This document shows, piece after piece, positions 25,801 through 38,911 of a stretch of DNA of 64,000 bases (position 1 is the first letter of the stretch; each line of letters starts with the position of its first letter). The stretch lies in the NCBI GenBank assembly GCA_021464245.1, contig JADCRB010000016.1:17741324-17805323 (forward strand), given 5' to 3'. Made by a program: the position numbers and the translations under genes. Source of the DNA: Carallia brachiata (lineage: Eukaryota > Streptophyta > Magnoliopsida > Malpighiales > Rhizophoraceae). Under the pieces are notes generated by a model, which saw only the letters and a program-made list of their open reading frames with translations, did not search any database and was not told where the DNA came from.

Positions 25801-27658
25801 GGATGGTAGTATTAGAGGCAGTTGAGTGTCATGAAAATAACACATTAAGCTAATTATGTGGCTGCAACTATACTATGTGATCTTAATATTTTGAAACAAT
25901 TTAGAAGAAAGTACGGATGCGGCAAAATAGGTCAAGTGGGCAGTTCGAGAAACGAGCATCCTTTTTCCTTGACTTTTTCTAATTTTCGAATCCTTCGGAG
26001 TTTGAAAGGAAATGCTTTTGTTTTTCCGGTTAAAATAGCACCCCACTCAAGAGGGAAGTCGACAATAATATAATAATATTATTAATAATTAATAAATTAT
26101 TAAAAATTTACTACGAATAATACGTTGGAGACCATTGTGGCTAGGGTAAAGTTGGAAAATATTGCGTTGCTGTGAGATCGAGTCATTAAAAAAGTTTTTT
26201 AAAAATTTTTTTAAAAAATTTAAAATAATATTAAGTATATTCAGAATAATTTTAATTACAAATAAAATAATACTAAATACATTTAAATTTTAATTTAAAA
26301 AATATATTTTTTTCATTGCTTTGGTGTATCTGTACTGAGCCATTGCTCGGTACGGTACTCACTCTCATTAGAGTTATACTTATTTGTTTGTAATCTGTAT
26401 GGATTTGCTTTAACATTTCAGAATTTTTTTTTAATTGGATTTTTTCTTATTACAAGAGAGGTAGGAAGGTCATGAGAAGAGAATAAAATCACTAAAAGGT
26501 GAACACAATATCAAAAAATCTTAATAGAGTATCTTAAAATATAAACAAATAAATTCTTCTATTACATTGAAAAAGATACTAGATATTAAAAATGGTACTT
26601 ATTTACAATATTTTGTGTCTAAATCCTCCTAAAAGATTTACTTACAACAGTTACTTTTTTCTTTTTTGAAAATAATTATTCTCCTAAAATTGGGTCATCT
26701 GTTTGATAAACTGAAAATCACAAAGCCATCGATCCAAATCAAAGTTACGAATCTAGGCTATGGATGGTTTGAAAAAGTCAAACATCATCATTTATGTCCG
26801 TGGATAAATCAAAAAGGTAATATGAATATCGGACACGCTAACGTGACCCAAAACTCAATCGTGTATAGAACCGTAATGTCCGAACTCCGAACCATGACCT
26901 TTTTATTTTGACTTGGCTTGACTTGTACACCAAAAAAAAACAATTTTTAGCCAATTTGTCGTATTTAGACAATTCGACCATAGTCTTTGACAAGGCGAAC
27001 AGAGACGTTCAACGTATACTCACAGAAATTGCTTTTATGATGCGTATAATATTCTTTAATAGAATTGTAAAGCACTCCTTATTTTTCACTTCCAACTCCA
27101 AGACAATTGGAATCTTGACCATGGCACAAGTAGGATTTGAAAAGACGAAAATTACGACACAGACTTAAAATGCACGAGGTTCCACACTTCTTAGATTCCA
27201 GATAAGAAGAGTGAGATGGAATTAAACAATCGAAATTGAGAACCCGGTGCTTTTCTGCTCAGAAAAAGAACAAAAAAAAAAAATCATGAGGCACACATGA
27301 CATGACACAAATCGCTACAACTTCTAGTTGATATCTAGATTTTTTTTTTTTGGTTTAAATCCCAGCAGGACGTTGAGTTATGGATGGGTAGAGTTTGACT
27401 ATTCATGATGGCGACCATAATACATAGCGCAGGACAAAGAATGATACGATGAAATGAAACACAAGCAAGACTATAAGACCTGTAATTACAGAGCAATTCA
27501 TTATAAATTTCATTTGGCAAGGGTAACAGAATTCACTGTATTCAGTAAGGCGTGCATTATTGTGATTGGCTGATGGCATGCATTGTGTGGCCAGCTCATA
27601 GGCTGTCAAAATAGCTAAATGGCCTTGATTCACTGGGAAGAAGTGTGAGAAGTGCTGC
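22899..27658. other. Spacer between the MYB and APX3 genes
   Basis: Contains the far MYB upstream region and, at the right end, the APX3 3' UTR. AT-rich, with an 11-base C run near 23540, (CT)n runs at about 24386-24402 and 24798-24815, and a (TTA)n/(CAT)n tract at about 25562-25620. Open frames of 60-90 codons occur on both strands without recognisable domains. No gene supported. Confidence 0.5.
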
Positions 27659-30637
27659 CTACTTCATTCTTTTGCGAACCTCATAGAAATAGCTAAAGAT
27701 CACAACAGCAGCAGCAACAACCACTCCAACAGCGCTTTGGGCCAGTATGGTGCTGTCCGTTATCGATCTCCTAGCAGGACTTGGTGTGAATCCCAGTTCC
27801 GAAAGTTTCTTATGTGAAACTGCATAGTCTTTGAAGAATGCTTCCTCATCCTAGCATCCAACCAGCAAAGATTAATTAAACCCGACACAGCTCATTTCAA
27901 CAATCAACCCAAAAACAGTTTGCTGGCACTTATTTTCTTCTTAGACAGGAACGACTACAAAATGTAGGGAAAAGGAATAGAAAGGTTTCAAAATTCACCG
28001 AATTGAAATGAATGATTAATGACTCAACAAATATTTACAATTGGCTGTTGCATCAGGGTTTGACCGTCTGAGTGAAAGATTAATGACTCATCATATATTA
28101 CTCATTCTATGTTTCCAGAGTAAGGTTAAAATCAAAATCCAACACTGCACAGGGCTTTGTGGGAAGCTAAGACCAATTAACTTCATCATATCAGAATGGA
28201 AATAACTAGTTTACAGCAAGAAACAATTGTCATCAAGGTGATCATAATCCTACAATCTACAGTTTGTGTAAATGCTGAATTGTCATGGCATAATTATAGT
28301 CTTTAGGAGAAAATCGAGCAATTGGCGGGTTGAAAAAACAAGGTCATGATACCTTCGCATACAGCTCAACATAAGGACGAAATGCAGGGTCATCTAATAA
28401 AGCCTTGTCGGTTGGAAGTTTCAGTAGCCCCTCTGTCTCCCCTTTCAAGAGTTCACTAGCATGGACAATATGCAGATGGGCTAATTCAGATTCAGACACT
28501 TGATATAAAGAGAAAAGAATTTTGCTGAGCTCGGTGTAAATCTTACATGAAATATGAGTTATCAAACTTCAGGGGTTCCTTGGTCCAAGGGCCATCAAAG
28601 CCTGATCTCTCTGGATGTGCCCTTCCCTTTATTGCACCAAAGCCAAAGAAACAATTTCAGTTCTGCACATCTTCAGCTGATACCTAAAACAAAAACTAAT
28701 AAAGAAATTTACCAGGGTATGACCCCCCGATAATGCCACAATATCCTTGTCAGAAAGGCCCATGCGGTAAAATATGTCCTTCAGATGTGGTGCACCTGTC
28801 AGAAACATAAAGAAAAATACGTGAAAGATACAAGCACTCTTGTGTGCAATGAAATGCACTAACAGTTAAATGAGTGTAAACGATGAAGCATGAAAGTACA
28901 AAACATCAGGATATAACAACATAAATATGGAACTGATTATTTTGGATAACCCCTGCTACTTTTTCACACAACATGAGATGACCAAGTATGGTTAAAAAGG
29001 CGGGCCAAGGGCATAGTGTTTAAAATCAATGTTCTAACTGTACGCATAAAGCCTCTAGCAATAAATAGCTAGTGTCAGATTCGTACAGGTTAGAGAAAGT
29101 TTTCAGTCAACAATTCTATCAGCTGCCCGCCTGCCGTTTAACTTAAAATTATGCAAGGTTTAATTTTGAAGCCAACCAAAAGGCAAAAAACACTTCAATT
29201 GGGGGTTTAAATTTAAACCAAGAAGAGTTATCCCTCTAATTTCACTTAAGCACTGGATATAAAATTACGGTGCGTTGGTACATAATATAATGTAGGATAA
29301 TATAAAATAAACTAGTCTTATACTACATGGGACATAATGAGAAAAGACTAGCATATCCTACACTATCCTACGCTATACCATGTAAATGACTAATGTAATC
29401 ATAAGATTAGTCAAAGTCTGGAACATACCCAGTTTGGCATCCGGAAGTCGGCCCTCCTCGGGCGAAATATTTGAGTCCTAAGAAAAATAATCTCAGGTTA
29501 GATATGCTAATGATTGGTAGATGGCCATATTATCCACAGTTGCCACAATTACACACCTTTCTGCCAGGAACAAAGTCGATAGAAGGGCCACCAGTGACCT
29601 CAACAGCAACAACGCCAGCAAGCTAGAAGCACAAGCGATGGACCGTGCATCAGTTCATATCTGACAATATCTTACTAAAAGAAACATAATTCTTGAATAT
29701 TGAAAGCCAGAGATAGCATCCATCTCTCGTCAAACATCAGCAGCCAATTTTACGGCTGACCCCAATGCGCTAATTTCATCTGAAACATCAATTCATGCAT
29801 GTGCGGACCTAGGCAACCCAAATAGAATGGTCTCCAACTCCAACAGAGTGCAGTGGTGAACTACACCAAGCAGATGCTACAGCTATGTCACAACATAATG
29901 TCCATGTAACCAGGCAGGCAGTTATTGCTGTATTAAGTAATCTGGATAAACCGTTGCCACAAAATATACAGGCCATCTAAACTATGATTCAGACACATAA
30001 ATAATAAATACAAAATAGAATACAGTTACAATTTAAATGAGCCAAATTCTTGGAGTAGATTCAGTAACATCAACTAAACCATTTATCAAATCCACAATCA
30101 CCTGATATAGGTCTGCATATGAAATTTTCGAGTGTTTTGCCTTCACTTCTTCTGAAAAAAAAAAAAAAAATTCAGAAGCAACTCGCAAGTAAAAAATCTT
30201 CCCGAATTATCATTAGCGAGCGATCGGAAGAAAATCATTCATACGGAATTATCCAAAAGTTCTTCTGACTGGCAAGTTTCACATACACAAACACGCCTTT
30301 TTCAATTAGTATAAACAGCGCTAACATTCGAATTATAGCAAAATCAAGTCCAAAACCTTAGAACAAAAAATGCCTTTTAATATGGACGAATACAAAAGAA
30401 AGAAATACAAAAGAAAGAAAGCGAAAAATGGAGCTGACCGCAGAAATCAAGAGCTATTTTCAAGCCATTATTGGCGCCGTGCTATATTCCTCTTCGTTCC
30501 TTATAGAGCCATTAGGTCCGCCAGTTTTTGCGTCCTTATCGTACGTCCCGGCGTCGTGCCACCTTCACAACCAAATATATGCACACCAAGCACATAAATA
30601 ATCCACAAAATCACATCAACAAACACAAGCACACACT

Positions 30638-30678
<41 letters not shown>

Positions 30679-30793
30679 ACGCCAAGCGAAGCATGATCGG
30701 AGCGCAGTTCTTGTAAGCGATGAGAGCACGGAGGTCGCGGCGAGCCTTGTCGATCTCCTTCAGGTAATCGGTGTCGACGACCGGTAACGCCAT
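27659..30793 (-). CDS. APX3: L-ascorbate peroxidase 3-like, peroxisome/ER membrane-anchored
   Basis: Haem peroxidase that reduces H2O2 with ascorbate at the cytosolic face of peroxisomal or ER membranes. Nine exons: 30793-30681, 30562-30439, 30151-30102, 29622-29557, 29477-29429, 28795-28713, 28626-28547, 28455-28353, 27850-27659. Start [18 protein letters not shown]. Distal site MLRLAWHDAG holds Arg36, Trp39 and His40; proximal His lies in [12 protein letters not shown]. The last exon encodes a hydrophobic span ([16 protein letters not shown]) followed by YEVRKRMK, the tail anchor and basic peroxisomal membrane signal typical of APX3. In exon 2 one base is apparently missing after ...EEEYS (near 30480), since the frame shifts into [13 protein letters not shown]. 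Allowing for it, coding length is 861 nt (286 aa), as expected. Intron 1 begins with GTAA followed by an 18-unit CT repeat. Confidence 0.94.
29270..29400. repeat. Imperfect inverted repeat in an APX3 intron
   Basis: The segment starting ggtgcgttggtac and containing tgtaggata... is partly mirrored by ...tatcctacactatcctacgctatacc on its right. It resembles a diverged miniature transposon, but the arms are too imperfect to define ends. Confidence 0.3.
30641..30676. repeat. (AG)18 microsatellite at the APX3 intron 1 donor
   Basis: 36 bases of AG on the plus strand, so (CT)18 on the transcribed sense strand, starting 4 bases after the intron's 5' end in a 118-bp intron. Confidence 0.9.
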
Positions 30794-30970
30794 CGGCAAT
30801 CGGCGGAGGAGAAGTATAAGAGAGCTCGAAGAAGAGTGAGGTAAGCGAAAATAACTGAGGGCGACAATTTGTCAATTTCGAGCTAAGGGAAGCCAATGGT
30901 ATGGCGTGGCCCCGGGATCAGAGCTCAGAATACGAGCGGATAGACTGGGACGTGACGTGAGGATCTTAAA

Positions 30971-31045
30971 TGGGCCACAACATAGTCCAACCTGAACGTT
31001 ATTGTGTTGTTTTAGCCCAGCCCTGTAAAGCCCAAGCTGAGCCCA
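30971..31045 (-). promoter_or_regulatory. APX3 upstream site II cluster
   Basis: Four TGGGCY motifs lie 180-250 bases upstream of the APX3 start: TGGGCC at 30971-30976 and reverse copies (AGCCCA) at 31014-31019, 31029-31034 and 31040-31045. Motif presence is direct; its use as promoter is inferred. Confidence 0.5.
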
Positions 31046-31129
31046 GACAACGCATTGCTCGGACTTTCACATATTTACAACCGTCGATTTGACCGGAAGT
31101 CACGTTTAAATATAAAACCAAGCATAAAT

Positions 31130-31680
31130 ACAGATTTGGCCTACACCGTTTAATCTTTTTAAAATTTCATTCACATAATTTTTAATTAGAATATATCCTT
31201 TATATTTTATCTATTTAATCGACCATTAAATCTAACACATAGCAATCAAGTCAGTGTCATATCATCCAAATTAAATATCACGTTAATAGAAGATTATAAT
31301 ATAACACACAACACTTTTTTCACTTAATTTTTTTAAAAATTTTCATTTTCAAATTTCTTTTTTTCCAAAAAAATTTAATTAATAAACTCCATTTAATAAC
31401 CATTGTACTCTTACTTATTGAAAAAAAAAAGTTTCAAAAAATAAAATTGAAAAAATTATTGTCTGTCACGTGATATTATCACCATTTGCTAACGTAGCAT
31501 GTGAGTTATATGATATTGTGCTAAATGAACTATTACGTGTCAAATTTAATAGTTGACTAATAGAAAAACATGAAAAGTTAGACTACGAAAACGTAAAGAA
31601 TATATTCTAACAAAAGAAAAAAAAGGTTGTGGACAAAATTTTCAAAATGATCAAATGTTATGGCCGAAATGTGTACTTAT
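31130..31680. mobile_element. Foldback (MITE-like) element, copy 1
   Basis: The left part (31131-31285) and right part (31470-31680) are diverged reverse complements. The right end resembles the right end of the element at 61010-61615 (both contain attttcaaaa...gccgaaat or ggcgaaat blocks and a tcaaattta..t segment), so the two look like copies of one family. No coding capacity, ends not exact. Confidence 0.5.
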
Positions 31681-31883
31681 GCCTAAAATCAAACCAACAG
31701 GATTGAAAACCAATCAATTGTTTTACTTTTTTTTAAAAAAAACTAATCAATTGTTTTACTTATTGCAAACATATACAGAAGCAAATTGATGAATTCAGAG
31801 AGAAGGGATAGGCATTCCAGTCATGGACTATTCTAAACATGAAGCATTTCTGACTAAAATGCAGTGACGATTGAAAAGAAACA

Positions 31884-31955
31884 AATTCCTAGGGTTCAGG
31901 AAGCTGTTCTCCACTGTAAAATTCCTACAGATCAGGAAGCTGTTCTCCACTGTAA
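31884..31955. repeat. 36-bp tandem duplication across the synaptotagmin stop codon
   Basis: Positions 31884-31919 and 31920-31955 are 33/36 identical. The right copy contains the last codons and stop of the synaptotagmin gene; the left copy lies in its 3' UTR and holds a second in-register TGA-like context. Confidence 0.85.
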
Positions 31956-34900
31956 CTCGATTTGTATCCTTCCGTTCTTCGAGTCAATAAGATGGTACTT
32001 CTCGTTGATCCTTTTGTTGTTGACAACATCCGTTAGACTGATGTCCACATAACCAAGAGATTCCTGATTGACAAGCAAAAGAGGCATGAAACATTTCGTC
32101 ACGGTAACATCTCTGTGAATGCTCAAAATTCCAAAGAAAACAACTTTACGAAATGCGGCGAATAATTCTGAAGTCTGAACCATCCATCGAGTACTTCTAA
32201 ATTTCACAAAATTTCTAGTGTCTTTTCGACCACAAAGACCAATAACAAAAACAAACTATATTCTACCAAGGATTTAAACAAGTAGGCATATATATGCTTA
32301 TTTCCTTTACAATTGTCTCACGGGAACAAACAATCTTCTATCAAGGATTCAAAGTTTTGAGCCTGAATCTATTTATTTTTTTATGCAATACAATGTAGAC
32401 AATCTTCAATCCCATAGAAGATTTGAAGATGGTGCAACAAAGTATGCCATCGTCATTGAAAATAATAAAAATGTGCATATTTTGGCAGCATCCTCATCCC
32501 ATAAGTCACACAAAACATTAAGAATAGTACAATGCATACCTTTGGATGCAGCAGGTTTCTTGAAGAAGTGCTGACAACTTCCACGTGTATCCTATCCTGA
32601 CGAGGAGGCTCCTCGAGCATAAACTGGAACTCATCCTCCCATCTTGGATCCCTATTCTTCTTAACAGGCTGTATCAAAGAAACAATGACTAACCAAAGGA
32701 GTCCTGTACAGCTGCCTCGGTATTAAATGCAGCGATTACACATTACAACATCCTGGCAGATTCTTATCTTAAAAAACAAATTGCATTCCATCCCATCTCT
32801 TGAGCTGTATACATGATAAATACAACTTAAAAAATAGTACTTGCATGAAAGCAAACAACACTACCATCAAATCAACAACTTCTATTGAAATCAAATTATC
32901 CACAAAGCTAAAGGCATATTCATAAGAATAAATATATTACCTTTGTTCTTCTCTCCTCCCCTTTAAAAAGTAACCGCACAGATGGATTAGTGTGATACTT
33001 TCCTTCAAGATCTGAAGCTTCGTGAATAATAATTACTAGCACACCTCCACCAGGAGGAGTTCCAGCAGGAGCCTTCTGAGGAGCCTGTGACTCTTCAAAA
33101 TCTCTGGGCAAGTCTTCTTCTTTGAAGGGCTTGTATGTCAATTCCACCTGTAGTTGCCCACGTGCCTTCTCATTTTGAGGATCATTCAAATCCATGTTTT
33201 TGAGGAGATCAAGTGTCAAAATCTTTGGCTCCTCTGGGGAAAGCTCCTTCAGAGGAACCATATTCATTCCCATTTTGTCATGTTTGCCAACCTAAGAAGA
33301 GAAAGAGAAAAAGAAAGGGAGCTTGAGATATATGCATGAAACAGATGTTGCAACTTCTGAAAAAGCAAGTAAAAATTTGTTTACCTGCTCCCAGTCATAT
33401 ACATGAAATTCTACAGCTTGTGACTGTGGATCTTTAACAACCAACTTGAATTCCTCGTTCCATTCAGGGTTCAAGTTCTTGTGCTTCACGTTGGTCTTCT
33501 TTGACGGAAGTTTATCCTCAGTCAGCTTAATTTTCACATACGGATCTGATGCACCCAGCAGATCTTTTTTCTTCAGTTTCATTGCCCTCAGAACCTTCAC
33601 GTTGAGAATTCCCACAGGCCTTTTCAAGGCTCTGCAAGTTCCAATTAATGTGGCACATCAAAACATGTGATTGATATCAGAATAATTTGTCGTAGATCAA
33701 AAACACAACTTTTGTTGGTAGCCGATAAGAAACTATCAGTATAGCAGAGCAACATACTTTGAAGGATCCATGATTGTTACTTCTAAAAATTTAGGCCATA
33801 GATACATGTTTGCAACCTGATCTTTGATTATCTCCTGCAGGAAAAACGATTTATATAGCATTGTTAAAATGACAGACACCTGGGAATCCATTAAAAAAAA
33901 AAACAGCTGCTGATATTTTACTGGAACTCAATGATCCCGTCAGTTGGCCAGAGGCTTTGTTTTAAGAAATGAAAAATGGATTGGCATGGGAAAGAAATAG
34001 CGAAGTACCCACCTGAACAACCCTGTACATGCCAGGTATTGACATAAGATCAGCTCCAATGAGTTTGAGTCCAAAGTCAACATGTGGCTGCAAGATAAAG
34101 ACATCAATAAAAAGAAGGAATTATACCGCAAGATCAAAGACATTAACCAAAAGAAGGAATTATAATAACAGCACAAGCTTTGGGATACAACCCACAAGAT
34201 TTCACACAAAAGACCAATTGGTAAATATGCCAGGTAAAATTCCATACACCTGAACTCAGTGGCATGTAGCCTGTTTAAATGGAAATCAAGCACAAATTTT
34301 AAATTTTGCATATATTGATCAGCTAAGATTGCAATCCCATGCTGTTAATCTAAGGTAACAAAGGGATGAAACCCATGAAAAAACTTTGGAACAAGAAATC
34401 GATGAGACTTATATTTTGAAACTTACTTGATACCTCTACTCAACATAAATATTTGAAAGCATTCAGAAGGCACAAGAAACAGTTCACCAACTAAAGATTC
34501 GGAAAGATAAGTTAATCCCAAGTCAGCAAGCTTCATCATATGATACTATGAAACTAAAAAGAACAGTACTGAAAACCCTTTCAGACAAAACTGTTTCCCG
34601 CTATTTATTGAACCTCTAGATATTTGTATCTAAAAAAGGCAAAATCAGATTTGCAATGACTAAGGGCATGAAGGAACACGTTCATGAAATATTAATGTGA
34701 CTAATGAATATAGCAATGGGTAACAGAGAACAGACCGGACTGCCTACACATGCCACAACACTGAGCCCAAATATTTCATGCACACGAATTCTACTGGTAG
34801 GTAGCAGCTAACATATATGGAAACCACCAACCTTCTCCATGAGAGAGACAAAAATTTTGGCAAAGCAAGGAAAACTGGGAACCAAGGGCTTCAGAGTTAT

Positions 34901-36599
34901 ACGCGGCGAGGCAAAAACTTGCAGATCCAATACCTGCAATTGTACAAAATAAACATAATTGAGAACAGACATCCCACATACAACACATACTAAATCAATT
35001 TCCTTCTCAACTAGAAGAATCCAACTACTAAAATAGAATATTGCTATAACCTGAACAGTTGCTTTCAGCCCAAAAGCTTTGACAGCAACAGTGATGTCAG
35101 GATTTGCAGCCCATTTTACAGAAGGTTCCATAATCAACTCCTTCTCATCAGTGACATAGACTTTCATTCCTAATAAGAACAAGATTCACAGAAAAGGCAA
35201 AATTTGAAGTTAAAAATTTAAAATAAATTGATATTTGTTAAAAAGTTACCCCCAAGATAAAGAGATAACAATTGAATATTCCAACATCATCTCTGATGTT
35301 GATAATAGAAAAAAAAAAAAGAAATGCCTATAGGAAGGAATGCGCTTGTGATAATACTCTCAAGTCAATTTTAAACACAGTGATATTGTTCTCCTTTCAT
35401 AAGCATGGGGGTTTGCCACAAAGTGTAATTACACATAAAGCATTGAAGCAAACCAGAGCATCTTCAATTATGTTCTGATAATTAGAGATTCCCCAATGCA
35501 CAACAGATTATACTTTACTAATACAAGAAACTGCAAATGAAAAGGAAGACAAAATGGTAAATTAAGTGTATTCACCTTGGAAAGTTGGTGGTAAGATCCT
35601 AGCGTAAGTTTCTCAAATTCGACTGATTCAATTTTATATTTGGGAATCTGCTCCGCAATTATTGGAGTTGCAATATTCTTTGCCATCTTGCAAATGGCCT
35701 GGGTAAGGGAAAAAAAATGAGTGAACAATATTCAAAGCAAAGAGGCAGTGGGAAGCAACAAGCTCCTAGTAGGAAAAACCAGAAGTAGTGGGAATATAGA
35801 CATTGAACCTTGTCTAAATAAGGCCACATGTACTCAATAAACTTGTTTAGCCAGTCAACCTATACAAAATCAGACACAATTTTAGCGAGTTTGCCAAAGC
35901 AAAAAGGCAGTGTCTTGTCTGCCTCTCAAACACATAAATCATAGTCACTTACGCGATCATAGTCTGGATTTTTCACCCAAAGAGGTATCTCCGGGAGCAT
36001 ACGTTGCAAAGTGTCGGAGTCTTGCTCAACCAAAGGACGAATCTCAGGATCCTGCCGAAAGAAACGACCAAAGCAGCATAAATTATCCAGCCAGTATTGA
36101 TGTCAGAACTAAGAAAATTTTCTATAACTTTATATTTCACTTGAAATGCCACCCATAGTAATCAAATCACCATCATTTTGTACCGGTTTTCCTAAATTTG
36201 TCTCAGACAACCAAACAGAACATAAGATATCAACAACCTACAAATGTCAATTCCATATATAAAGCTACTAGCCAAATATGCAAAGAAATAGTAGTAATAA
36301 TAATGATGACGCTGACGACGATGCGCATATGACCGTACTCTTTTCGTCCATACACTTTGTAAACTTCTGAGCAATCAAATGAATAGCAACGGCTCTGTGA
36401 ACATGTAAATGTGCAAGGAAATTCGAATCGACACGATAGAAAATGGCATCAGATCAAATGCAAGAACACAGGGAGATGGAAAATTTGCCTTAACATCGCT
36501 AGGCTGGACGTAGATGAAAAGGTAATAGCCGATCAAGAGTCCCGCCGAAATCCCGACTCCAAATCCACAGAAGCCGAGTATCGTGCTCAAAAGCCCCAT
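31932..36599 (-). CDS. Plant synaptotagmin (SYT1/SYT2-like)
   Basis: ER-plasma membrane contact-site tether. Twelve exons: 36599-36489, 36051-35953, 35859-35809, 35698-35576, 35169-35051, 34933-34832, 34087-34013, 33834-33758, 33631-33385, 33291-32941, 32668-32540, 32063-31932. Start MGLLSTILGFCGFGVGISAG begins a single membrane anchor. An SMP lipid-transfer domain follows (about 65-245). C2A (about 260-370) has KKKDLLGASDPYVKIKL and YDWEQV, keeping acidic Ca2+-binding loop residues. C2B (about 420-520) has HEASDLEGKYHTNPSVRLLF. The end is KNGRIQIELQWRTAS, as in Arabidopsis SYT1. In exon 4 one base is apparently missing near 35597 (the frame goes off at LGS, where the family has LPPTFQ); allowing for it, length is 1,617 nt (538 aa), the family norm. 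Intron 1 uses a GC donor (AAG|GCAAAT). SYT1 versus SYT2 orthology was not resolved. Confidence 0.94.
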
Positions 36600-38911
36600 T
36601 TTCCTACAATTCTCCTCAGTTTTCTCGCCAACCAAACAGCGACAAAACCACGTCTCGTTTTCTTTCCTTTCTTTAGCTTAACAATTAATAAATCTCATAC
36701 AGTGTTATGATTATGAATATTCAAGGAAACTCGTATCTCTCTCCGAACTCTCCTCGACTTCTTTCTCAGATCACGAGCCAACTGTGAACATTAAAACCCA
36801 GAGAGAGAGAGAAAGAGAGAAAATGACTGATACGTCCTCTATAGATCTGCGTTATTACCTGCTCGTTTCGTTATGAGGAATGGTTATTGGAGGGAAGCGA
36901 GAGAGATGCTAACACAATGGCAGTCTTGCGGAGACGGGACGCGATTCATTCAATTCATAAAACTAATTTGCTTTTGGAGAATTGTTCGCCTGTTTCTTTT
37001 TTCTTGGTATGATTGCTAAACCCCGACCGTTGGATTAGTTGACTTTGAGAAACGAACAAACGGAGGGTCGACAGTGAAGTTGACAAGCGCGCTTTCCTGA
37101 GACGAGTTTCATCGGATTAAGTTTACTCTTTCCTGATTTGCTTTAAAAGACAAACGCGTTATAAATGGCCTTTACTCCTTTGTTTCCATCGTTTGGCACC
37201 CGGCACTGCGGGGTCCATCTAAACGGACGTGTGCAGATTGTGGCTGGTTCAGTTAGGTAGGAAATTTGGCCGTGTGGCTGATTATACTCAGTCCGAATGG
37301 ACTTTTCTGATTTGACTCTCAATTGCAGATTCCAGTAGATATTTGACATGTAGCGGCGACGTGGCGCTTTGCGATTGCAATGGGCCATGCCAATTTTGAG
37401 AACGAGTTCCACTGGATTGTTGCTTCTGGACTCGCACTCTTATACGATTTAAGATCATATAAAATATTTTATACTTCCGAAACCAAAAAAATATACTTTA
37501 TATTATACTGAATGGTTTTTTTAAACATACTATGAGAAACTTATATGTATGAAATATTATTTATATAGTATATATATTATGTGTATAGTATAAAAATATC
37601 TCGTGTCTATTTTTGTTCAATGAGTGTGCGACAATAAATTTTTTTTTTTTTAATGAGTGATTTGAAGAAGAAATTCTAATAATTAATTTTTTAATCTTAA
37701 AAAATATTGTATAATTTTGGGAAAAAAATATTTTTATCGTATATTTAACAAATTTTTTAATAAAAAAAATGTCGGCAAAAAAAAGAAGAACTTTAGAGGT
37801 GGTTGGACGTAGCTCTGCTGATTACTTCCCCAAAACTTTTCGACGGCAATTGAGTCGGCGATGCCGACATCATAAGTGAAATACCCAATTTGCCCCGCTG
37901 CCTCTTATCGAAACCTGACTGCCGTTTTTCCGTGGGAGCCTTTCTTAATCAATAGGCTTTTCATTTAACAGAAAGTCAATAATTTGACTTGGATTTGGAG
38001 ATGATGTTGAAACTTCAAAGGGGATGTCGCTCAGACATTGCGATCTCCTTTTCATCCACTGGTCAGCTTGGAAAACCCTTTTAGACTCGAACAAAGATAC
38101 TCCTTGTACAAAACTAATAAAAAAAAAAGTACACGTAACCAACATTCAATTAAAAAAGAGTAAAGATTGGCGGGAAGTTTGAACAGTTGGTGTAAATCAG
38201 AACATGTCTTTGGATTTCACTCATTGTATCTTATAACGTTTTTAAGGTTTACAAATGAAGGCCTCACCTCTCTGTATACAAGCCACCGTCCATTTTCTTA
38301 GGAAACCGACGCACTGTATGCCAAAATCACCATCTTTGTCATACATTAGGGAACACATTCCTCACACCGTCGCCAATGGCAACACACTCATCATGCCTAT
38401 TAAACTCAATTATTAACAATCGTATGAATTAATTGGATCGGTCCAAATACTCGCTAAAGTTTTGTGTGTTGGGAGATGTTGGGATAACTTTCTTTAACCT
38501 TTATTTGATTTCTTACATCATATGAGATTTAATTAGAGTGCAAAGCATTTCTTTTACTTATTTTTTGACATACTACTCCTTATCTCACTAACATCTGATT
38601 ATTATTATATTTAGGAAAAAAAATCAACCATATAAATGTCTCGTGTCTCTCACAACAAAGCACGTTATAATAAAATTAACTACTGTAATGGCTTACACTA
38701 GTAAGAATGCACAGAACATTATCATACTTGTTCGTAATTTAAATAAACTGCTCGGCACCTTACACTAGCCTAAAGCACATTTTTTCATCCTCCTATCCGG
38801 ATCAGTAACATGGAGATCTCCACTTACAGTTTAAATTTTCTAAATATTCTTTGCGCTGCTTCAGCATCCCCTTGACTTAGCTAATGCCTCCTCGTTTTGC
38901 TAATATTATTG

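Noticed and set aside
30501..30896. Open frame across the APX3 5' end
   Set aside because: It reads APX3 exons and the CT repeat in the wrong frame, giving Leu-Ser repeats.
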